NCBI GenBank assembly: GCA_024277285.1
Contig: JAJRVM010000094.1
Span: 1 to 5,533, forward strand
Origin: Planctomycetota bacterium
Lineage (GTDB): Bacteria; Planctomycetota; Planctomycetia; Pirellulales; Pirellulaceae
Length of the DNA: 5,533 nt
Direction of reading: 5' to 3'
The first letter of the stretch is position 1, and every line of letters starts with the position of its first letter. Below, piece by piece: positions 1 through 4,062 of the stretch. The notes beneath the pieces were generated by a model. The model worked only from the letters and a program-made list of their open reading frames with translations. It was not told the origin of the DNA and made no database searches. The position numbers were made by a program, and so were the translations under genes.

Positions 1-22
1 AAAAGGGGCTGATCGCAAACCC
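1..22 (-). terminator. Possible weak intrinsic terminator after ptsI
   Basis: On the minus strand, 22 to 44 bases past the ptsI stop, GGGTT (18-22) can pair with AGCCC (6-10, one G-T wobble) around a 7-base loop. It is followed by C and then TTTT at the very edge of the window. The stem is short and the T-tract is cut by the window end, so this is only a suggestion. A longer T-run outside the window would strengthen it. Confidence 0.25.
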
Positions 23-50
23 AATCCATCAGAATCCAATCCATCAATAA
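21..50. repeat. 15-bp tandem duplication over the ptsI stop codon
   Basis: CCAATCCATCA occurs at 21-31 and again at 36-46, giving two adjacent 15-base units (21-35 and 36-50) that agree at 12 of 15 positions. The right-hand copy contains the ptsI stop codon (minus-strand TGA, 44-46) and the left copy repeats TGATGGATTGG just after it. It looks like a small slippage duplication of the gene's end. No function is evident. Confidence 0.6.
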
Positions 51-1783
51 CCGGCGCGCCGCGCTATTTTTTTCAGTTCCTCCTTCAAGAAAGCATCTAC
101 TTCGTGGGCACTTTGCATCTGCATTGCCGCTTGAGCAATCGCTTGACATTGTTCGAGCGTCACACTGCGCAACACCCGTTTGATTTCCAGAATCGCACTC
201 GACGGCAAACTAAAACCGGTCAAACCGAATCCTAGCAGGAGGGGTGCAAAATGTGGCGTACCACTCATCTGACCGCATATGCTCGCCGGCACACCGGCGT
301 TACGCGCCGCGTCCAGACTGATCGCAATCAACCGCAACACTGCCGGATCCGACGCCTGGTAGAGGTCCGCCACTTCCTTGTTACTACGATCAACCGCCAG
401 GGTATACTGAATCAAGTCGTTCGTTCCGATGCTGATGAAATCGACTTCTTTAAGGAAGTGTTCGATCATCATCACGGCAGCCGGTACTTCGACCATTATT
501 CCCAGCGGTATGTCGCGGTTAAATGCAACTCCCGCCTCTTCCAGATCTTCCATCGTCTCGCGCAAGAACAGCTTTGCCTGCCGCAACTCAGGGAGCGTAG
601 AAACCAGCGGCAGCAAGATCTTGACGTTGCCAAGCGTGCTGACCCGCAAGATCGCGCGCAACTGCGTGCGGAACAGGTCAACATTGCGCAGCGACAGCCG
701 GATGCTGCGCAGGCCTAGAAACGGGTTATGTTCGTCTTCGGTCCGCGGCAGATGGCCCATCTTGTCGGCACCCAAGTCGAGTGTACGGATGACCACCGGC
801 CGTTCTTCCATGGCCTGCACCACTTCACGATAGGCGCGAAAATGATCCTCTTCGGTCGGTTCCTTCTCGGCACCCAAGTAAAGGAACTCGGTCCGGTAGA
901 GCCCGATTCCGGCGGCGTTACGTCGTTGGCACGCCGAAACCTCGTGCGGAAACTCGATGTTCGCCAACAACGCGAACGCGTGGTGATCAACCGTTTCACT
1001 CGGCAAGTCTCGCAGTGCGGCCAATTCCGCCAATTTTGACGAGCGTCGCTCCAGCTGCTCGCGGTACTTCGCCACGTATTGTTCGTCAGGCCGTACCAGC
1101 ACCACGCCTTGGTCGCCATCGACGATGATCAGGTCACCACTGGCCACATCGGCCAGCATGGCGCCGGTCCCGACCACTGCGGGCAATTCCAGCCCCTTCG
1201 CTAGAATGGCGGTATGGCCCCCTTCCCCGCCCGCTTCCGTCGCAAATCCCAGCACCCACTTGCGATCCAACCGCGCCGTCTCGCTCGGCGTCAAGTCGTG
1301 TGCCAACACGATCGTTTCGGTGTTCAGGGAGATTTGGCCTTCCTGGCGGCGCTGCATCAAGTGCCCCAATAGACGCTCCTCGATGTCGAACAGATCGTGG
1401 GCGCGATCGGCCAGATAAGCGTTCCCCATCTCCTGGAAGACGCGCGCGTAACGTCGCAATGTGCGATGCACGGCCATTTCGGGAGAAACCAGCTTGCGAA
1501 TCTGCTCTTCTAACTCCTGGTGGAGATGCGGATCTTCAAGCATCTGGCGGTGCGCCGAGAAAATCGCACCGTACTGCGCGCCAAGCTGGTCGGTAATCGC
1601 CTGCTTGTCCCGATCCATCTCGCCCGCGACCACCTCGGTCGCATGGTCAAGGCGCGCTAACTCGGCATCGACCGCGTCGCGATCGATGGTGCGACGAGAG
1701 ATTACCAACCCCTCGTTATCAATGACCAGCGCCTCGCCAATGGCAATGCCGGCCGAAACGGCGATTCCCTGCAGTACCTGCAT
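44..1783 (-). CDS. ptsI: PTS enzyme I (phosphoenolpyruvate-protein phosphotransferase)
   Basis: This is the cytoplasmic first enzyme of the phosphotransferase system: it takes phosphate from PEP onto its own histidine and passes it to HPr. At 579 residues it matches the usual EI length (about 575). Visible in order: N-terminal GIAVSAGIAIG (6-16); helical HPr-binding region (about 35-145); phosphohistidine loop GGEGGHTAI with His190; and the PEP-binding barrel with GIGLYRTEF (Arg297), RTLDLGADK (Arg333), MVEVPAA (Glu432), GTNDLIQYT (Asn455, Asp456), Arg466 and SICGQMSG (Cys503, the general acid). There is no GAF domain before EI-N, so it is the sugar-type EI rather than the PtsP/EI-Ntr type. 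Two departures from the common family pattern are Gly-Gly for Thr-Ser just before His190 and Gln505 where CGE is usual. The ATG at 1783 gives the standard N-terminus, although the Shine-Dalgarno is weak. It is last in the cluster, 219 bases after ptsH. Confidence 0.97.
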   Translation of the reverse strand: MQVLQGIAVSAGIAIGEALVIDNEGLVISRRTIDRDAVDAELARLDHATEVVAGEMDRDKQAITDQLGAQYGAIFSAHRQMLEDPHLHQELEEQIRKLVSPEMAVHRTLRRYARVFQEMGNAYLADRAHDLFDIEERLLGHLMQRRQEGQISLNTETIVLAHDLTPSETARLDRKWVLGFATEAGGEGGHTAILAKGLELPAVVGTGAMLADVASGDLIIVDGDQGVVLVRPDEQYVAKYREQLERRSSKLAELAALRDLPSETVDHHAFALLANIEFPHEVSACQRRNAAGIGLYRTEFLYLGAEKEPTEEDHFRAYREVVQAMEERPVVIRTLDLGADKMGHLPRTEDEHNPFLGLRSIRLSLRNVDLFRTQLRAILRVSTLGNVKILLPLVSTLPELRQAKLFLRETMEDLEEAGVAFNRDIPLGIMVEVPAAVMMIEHFLKEVDFISIGTNDLIQYTLAVDRSNKEVADLYQASDPAVLRLIAISLDAARNAGVPASICGQMSGTPHFAPLLLGFGLTGFSLPSSAILEIKRVLRSVTLEQCQAIAQAAMQMQSAHEVDAFLKEELKKIARRAGY

Positions 1784-2002
1784 CGTTCATGTCCGTGGTC
1801 GCAGCGCTGCGGGTTCGCCAGCCTCGTTATCACGAAAACGCATTTCAAGAAACACGCTATCGGGAAAACAGGGCGCGATCTACCGCACACCACAAAACCA
1901 TCGGTACCATTGTTCTCGTTCTTAAGGACGAACGCCCCGCGACGCCACAAACGGAATCAACATCGCTCAAAAAACGACGTTGAAAAACCGCACTGCCGCT
2001 GA

Positions 2003-2320
2003 CTATCCGTCCGATGATGAATCCTTGGCGGGTTCGGATACTTCCATCTCGTCGAAACCTCGCCTAAACAACTCGGCCAACGCCTCTAACGCTTCACCCG
2101 CATCAGCACCATCGGCCTGAAGCAACAATTGAGTTCCCTGTTCGGCGGCTAGCGTCATCAGCGACAGAATACTTTTTCCGTCAAACCGGTCCCCTTCACG
2201 CACGATCTCGACCGTCGCGTCGAACTGCATCGCCAGACGGACAAACATGTCCGCTGGCCGCGCGTGCAGCCCCTGCGGGTTCACAACGGTCACTAATCGG
2301 CTTTCACGACAACTAGCCAT
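2003..2320 (-). CDS. ptsH: HPr, histidine phosphocarrier protein
   Basis: HPr is a small cytoplasmic carrier that receives phosphate from EI and hands it to EIIA. It has 105 residues, against about 85-90 for classic HPr. The extra length is about four residues at the N-terminus and an acidic, serine-rich tail (ending EPAKDSSSDG). The active site VNPQGLHARPAD (13-24) carries phospho-His19, equivalent to His15. The regulatory-serine helix GKSILSLMTLAAEQG (48-62) puts Ser50 at the Ser46 position, so an HPr kinase site is chemically possible. Whether the organism has HprK cannot be seen here. FRRGFDEME near the end resembles the C-terminus of nitrogen-type NPr. The ATG at 2320 is chosen because it begins just before the conserved first strand. 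The upstream GGAAG is a poor, very close Shine-Dalgarno, and the preceding small ORF ends 28 bases inside this gene, so translational coupling is possible. Confidence 0.96.
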   Translation of the reverse strand: MASCRESRLVTVVNPQGLHARPADMFVRLAMQFDATVEIVREGDRFDGKSILSLMTLAAEQGTQLLLQADGADAGEALEALAELFRRGFDEMEVSEPAKDSSSDG

Positions 2321-2646
2321 GGACTTCCGCTACGCCTTCTGCCCTCAGAGCGAGCTCGCCACACCCACAACAACGCGTCAACGACACGGATCCTGGGTGC
2401 GAGCTGCTTTTGTGTGGCAACCCCATTTGAATTGAAGAATCGTTCGTCCCTGAGCCCCACGACGATCAAGCCAAGCGCCGAAAGCCACAAGACGACCGGC
2501 GCGAACGGCTGAATCCAGACGATCGCGCACCACGCATATGCCTTGCTGCCAGCCACAAAGAACTTGACCGATGCGCTTCGTGCGCAAACGACCGACTGAA
2601 GCGCCACCCAGCTCAGCGCGGGGTGCGCTCCCTGCTCCCTTGGCAC
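2293..2646 (-). CDS. Possible small one-pass membrane protein between ptsN and ptsH
   Basis: I do not recognise this protein. The 336-base gap between ptsN and ptsH is open throughout in one minus-strand frame. A GTG start at 2646, 10 bases after the ptsN stop, gives 117 residues ending 28 bases inside ptsH. In favour of coding: a strong hydrophobic segment at about residues 41-65 (including VVLWLSALGLIVVGL) flanked by Lys35 and Arg66, a run of G/C third positions through the first two thirds, and tight spacing that would make a continuous operon. The tail after residue 66 is basic (RARSEGRRRSG). Against: no ATG, no clear Shine-Dalgarno, an overlap with ptsH, and unusually many tryptophans (6 of 117). 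The same frame stays open for some distance antiparallel to nothing but through the end of ptsN, so openness alone proves little. If real, it would be an inner-membrane protein co-made with the PTS relay. Confidence 0.42.
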   Translation of the reverse strand: MPREQGAHPALSWVALQSVVCARSASVKFFVAGSKAYAWCAIVWIQPFAPVVLWLSALGLIVVGLRDERFFNSNGVATQKQLAPRIRVVDALLWVWRARSEGRRRSGSPWLVVVKAD

Positions 2647-2656
2647 CTCTGTCGCC

Positions 2657-3133
2657 TTAAGAACCGAACTGGTTGTTATCCGCTTCCTCAAGCAACTGCT
2701 GCACATCGTCCGCCGTTTTTGCCTGTTGGAGAAAACGGCAAAACGTGTCATCACGCAATTGACGTGAGATGTTCTCCAACGCTCGCAAGTGGTCACCGGG
2801 ACGATCGGGTGGCGAAATCAAGAGAAAGAAGAGCTGTACTTTTTCGCCATCCAAGCTATTGAAATCAACGCCCTCGGCACTCACTCCAACCGTGCCAATC
2901 AACCGGTCGACGCTGGGATGCTTGGTGTGCGGTACCGCCACTCCACGGCCAATACCCGTGCTCCCCAACTCCTCCCGTTTCATGATCGCTTTGATAATGC
3001 TCTCTTGCTCGTCTCCAGCAATGTCGTTCGATTCCACCAGTCCTGTCACGAGTTCCTTAATCGCGCTTTCCTTGTCAACTGCCGCAAGGTCCGCCTTGAT
3101 TGCTTTCACTCGTATAAAATCCGCAAACTTCAT
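2657..3133 (-). CDS. ptsN: PTS EIIA, PtsN/fructose-mannitol family (nitrogen-type regulator)
   Basis: This single-domain cytoplasmic EIIA accepts phosphate from HPr. In other bacteria PtsN acts mainly as a regulator of nitrogen, potassium and carbon responses rather than in sugar uptake. Its 158 residues form one complete domain with no fused EIIB or EIIC. The active site GIGRGVAVPHTKH (60-72) places phospho-His69, and the second conserved histidine is His115 in GDHLRALENIS. LFFLLISPPDRPGDH (101-115) is the family's core strand and loop. The ATG at 3133 is supported by AAAGGA at 3144-3149, 10 bases upstream (a closer GGAG also exists). It lies 91 bases after hpf, the same pairing as in proteobacterial rpoN-hpf-ptsN loci. 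Without a permease nearby I infer a regulatory role. An EIIA of a sugar transporter encoded elsewhere is the alternative. Confidence 0.95.
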   Translation of the reverse strand: MKFADFIRVKAIKADLAAVDKESAIKELVTGLVESNDIAGDEQESIIKAIMKREELGSTGIGRGVAVPHTKHPSVDRLIGTVGVSAEGVDFNSLDGEKVQLFFLLISPPDRPGDHLRALENISRQLRDDTFCRFLQQAKTADDVQQLLEEADNNQFGS

Positions 3134-3159
3134 TTCTCCGTATTCCTTTCACCCGTTAA

Positions 3160-3192
3160 ACGACCCGCGACTGCCACCTGATCGGTCGTCGC
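3160..3192 (-). promoter_or_regulatory. Two mutually exclusive hairpins in the hpf-ptsN spacer
   Basis: In the 91-base spacer, ACGACC (3160-3165) is perfectly complementary to GGTCGT (3184-3189), with an 18-base loop. GCGAC (3167-3171) is complementary to GTCGC (3188-3192), with a 16-base loop. The two right arms overlap, so only one stem can form at a time. Only three T residues follow on the minus strand, so this is not a good intrinsic terminator. It could be an mRNA processing or attenuation element between hpf and ptsN, or chance in GC-rich DNA. Confidence 0.25.
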
Positions 3193-3224
3193 ATTGCTGC
3201 AGCGGACGGGTTACCCTGGCTTTC

Positions 3225-3575
3225 TCATTCGGATTCCGGCTCACTTTCCACCGGAACTTCTAAGTGCTTGAGCGGTGGTCGACGACGCTCAGTTCGCTTG
3301 TCTTTGTGCCGACGAATCTGTTGCTCGATCTTGTGCAAAGCCCCATCAAGCGATGATGTCACATCGCCCGATTGGTCCGCCGCGACCAAAGGCTCAGCAT
3401 GCTCGACCGATACCTTTAACTCCACCACCGGATTCTCCCGGTGCTCCAGATCAATGGTGACCTGGATCGCCGTTAGCCGGTCGAAGTAACGGTTTAGCTT
3501 CTCTACTTTCTCCGTAATGCGTTCCTGGGTGCTTGTACTAAGATGACCGTGCCTAGCCGATATGTTCGTCTGCAC
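3225..3575 (-). CDS. hpf: Ribosome hibernation promoting factor, short form (HPF/RaiA/YfiA family)
   Basis: HPF binds the decoding region of the 30S subunit during slow growth and holds ribosomes inactive. The 116 residues cover the single beta-alpha-beta-beta-beta-alpha domain: MQTNISARHGHLS at the start, the first helix ERITEKVEKLNRYFDRL (18-34), strands IQVTIDLE and VVELKVSVEH, then the second helix with SSLDGALHKIEQQIRRHKDK (74-93). The C-terminal dimerisation domain of long HPF is absent. Instead there is a short tail, basic (RTERRRPP) then acidic (ESEPESE). The start is GTG at 3575: an in-frame TAA at 3588-3590 excludes anything longer, and there is no internal ATG. It heads the cluster before ptsN. 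The 5' region carries tandem repeats and a candidate promoter, suggesting control separate from the large gene upstream. The older name is sigma-54 modulation protein. Confidence 0.95.
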   Translation of the reverse strand: MQTNISARHGHLSTSTQERITEKVEKLNRYFDRLTAIQVTIDLEHRENPVVELKVSVEHAEPLVAADQSGDVTSSLDGALHKIEQQIRRHKDKRTERRRPPLKHLEVPVESEPESE

Positions 3576-3582
3576 CGACGGT

Positions 3583-3589
3583 TCTCCTT
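3583..3589 (-). promoter_or_regulatory. Shine-Dalgarno of hpf, overlapping an in-frame stop
   Basis: The minus strand reads TAAGGAGA ending 7 bases before the GTG at 3575. The AAGGAGA core is near-perfect for the 16S anti-Shine-Dalgarno and is the strongest in the window. It shares two bases with the in-frame TAA (3588-3590), which fixes the start of hpf. The strong site may compensate for the GTG start. Confidence 0.85.
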
Positions 3590-3631
3590 ACTAGGTAATT
3601 CCAGAAACGATGTAAACTCAAGAACGGATGC

Positions 3632-3697
3632 AATCTCAGAAACCACACTGAGTAATCTCAGAAACCACACTGAGTAATCTCAGAAACCAGACTGACT
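3632..3697. repeat. Three-copy 22-bp tandem repeat with complementary modules
   Basis: Copies at 3632-3653 and 3654-3675 are identical, and 3676-3697 differs at two positions (3690 C to G, 3696 G to C). Each unit contains CTCAG, 8 bases (AAACCACA), then CTGAG, so it can fold as a 5-bp stem. Across each unit junction CTGAG-TAAT-CTCAG gives an alternative 5-bp stem with a 4-base loop. The array is flanked by the similar motifs GAAACGATGTAAAC (3604-3617) and GAAACCATGTAAAT (3699-3712), perhaps decayed copies. It lies 57 to 122 bases upstream of the hpf start and would be inside the hpf mRNA leader if the promoter at 3779-3807 is used. Three copies without conserved unique spacers rule out a CRISPR array. 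Confidence 0.9.
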
Positions 3698-3735
3698 CGG
3701 AAACCATGTAAATCCAGAGCTGGCTTGGTCTTGCC

Positions 3736-3765
3736 GCTGAGCCTCCGACTGCTGAGTCTCTGACT
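3736..3765. repeat. Two-copy 15-bp tandem repeat
   Basis: GCTGAGCCTCCGACT (3736-3750) is followed directly by GCTGAGTCTCTGACT (3751-3765), 13 of 15 identical, both differences being C/T. The units also contain CTGAG and short GACT/AGTC complements, the same kind of modules as the 22-bp array 40 bases away. It lies between the candidate promoter and that array, in the likely hpf leader. Confidence 0.75.
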
Positions 3766-3778
3766 ATTGAAACATAGT

Positions 3779-3807
3779 ATTCTAATGGTCCGCCCGATAG
3801 CCGACAA
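3779..3807 (-). promoter_or_regulatory. Candidate sigma-70-type promoter for hpf-ptsN
   Basis: Read on the minus strand: TTGTCG (3802-3807, 4 of 6 to the -35 consensus), a 17-base spacer, and TAGAAT (3779-3784, 5 of 6 to the -10 consensus). Transcription would begin near 3772, leaving a leader of roughly 195 bases before hpf that contains both tandem repeats. It is the best-spaced match I found upstream of hpf. Planctomycete promoters are not always close to this consensus, so the call is tentative. Confidence 0.4.
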
Positions 3808-3814
3808 ATCCAAT

Positions 3815-3836
3815 TCCCCTCCTGTAAACGGGGGGA
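3815..3836. repeat. G/C-rich hairpin upstream of the hpf promoter
   Basis: CCCTCC (3817-3822) can pair with the run of six G at 3830-3835, with one T-G wobble around the loop TGTAAAC. A shifted pairing TCCCC/GGGGA (3815-3819 with 3832-3836) is also possible. There is no T-run on either side, so it does not read as an intrinsic terminator. It lies just 5' of the candidate -35 on the minus strand, where it could serve as a protein site or help end transcription from the large gene. Confidence 0.35.
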
Positions 3837-3888
3837 TCAACCCTTTATTCCGCCCAATTACCCCATTTACACGCGACCAGAACCGCTT

Positions 3889-3922
3889 GTCGGCACCCTC
3901 CCCCGACGCCAGCCTTGCCGAC
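3889..3922. repeat. 7-bp perfect inverted repeat
   Basis: GTCGGCA (3889-3895) is mirrored by TGCCGAC (3916-3922) around a 20-base loop. With a one-base bulge the stem extends by two more pairs. A competing CCGAC at 3903-3907 could pair with GTCGG instead. It lies about 140 bases beyond the stop of the large gene, with no T-tract, so it may be a factor-dependent 3' end stem or an operator-like site. Neither is shown by the sequence alone. Confidence 0.4.
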
Positions 3923-4062
3923 CAAATACTGCCCTACAAGACTCGACGAACGCAAACCCGGGTGACTTCGCACCCTGAATTGTACACGGTAAGTGTAAAG
4001 TGCAAAACTGGTTAAGATACTCTGCCCCACCGAGAAAGAGACCGGAATCATCTCTACTAAAG

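Larger units (their letters stand above)
3576..4062. other. 487-base gene-free region between the large gene and hpf
   Basis: No convincing gene is seen on either strand: the open frames here start with TTG or GTG, lack ribosome sites and are low in typical protein character. From right to left it holds an AT-richer stretch after the large gene's stop (3980-4062), an inverted repeat (3889-3922), a G/C hairpin (3815-3836), a candidate promoter (3779-3807), a 15-bp tandem repeat (3736-3765), a 22-bp tandem repeat (3632-3697) and the hpf ribosome site. The concentration of repeats and inverted repeats makes this the most structured non-coding DNA in the window. Confidence 0.7.

Noticed and set aside
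1205..1230. G-quadruplex in the EI active-site codons
   Set aside because: The minus strand has only three G-runs of three or more here, one short of an intramolecular quadruplex. The bases are explained by the GGEGG codons.
1702..1950. Small gene in the 219-base gap between ptsH and ptsI
   Set aside because: The frame starts with TTG, has no ribosome site, overlaps ptsI by 82 bases, is rich in Arg and Cys, and shows no domain or membrane segment. The gap shows no clear promoter or terminator either, only a small CGTTC/GAACG inverted repeat near 1918-1935.
2378..2587. Alternative 69-residue ORF in the ptsN-ptsH gap
   Set aside because: It begins with TTG, is Arg-rich, and lies in another frame to the more convincing hydrophobic ORF at 2293-2646.
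3629..3645. Sigma-54-like promoter on the minus strand (TGG, then TTGCA)
   Set aside because: The distance between GG and GC is 11 bases rather than the required 10, and the TGG comes from the tandem repeat. It was tempting because hpf is linked to rpoN in other bacteria.
3632..3697. CRISPR array
   Set aside because: Units are 22 bp and directly abutting with no unique spacers, only three copies, and no cas genes are present.
3979..4005. Minus-strand promoter TTGCAC then TACAAT downstream of the large gene
   Set aside because: The -10 is good (5 of 6), but the -35 has only 3 of 6 and the spacer is 15 bases. The candidate at 3779-3807 is better placed and spaced.
3767..4015. Plus-strand ORF of 82 residues in the hpf upstream region
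   Set aside because: TTG start, no Shine-Dalgarno, no recognisable domain, and it crosses the inverted repeats and the candidate promoter.
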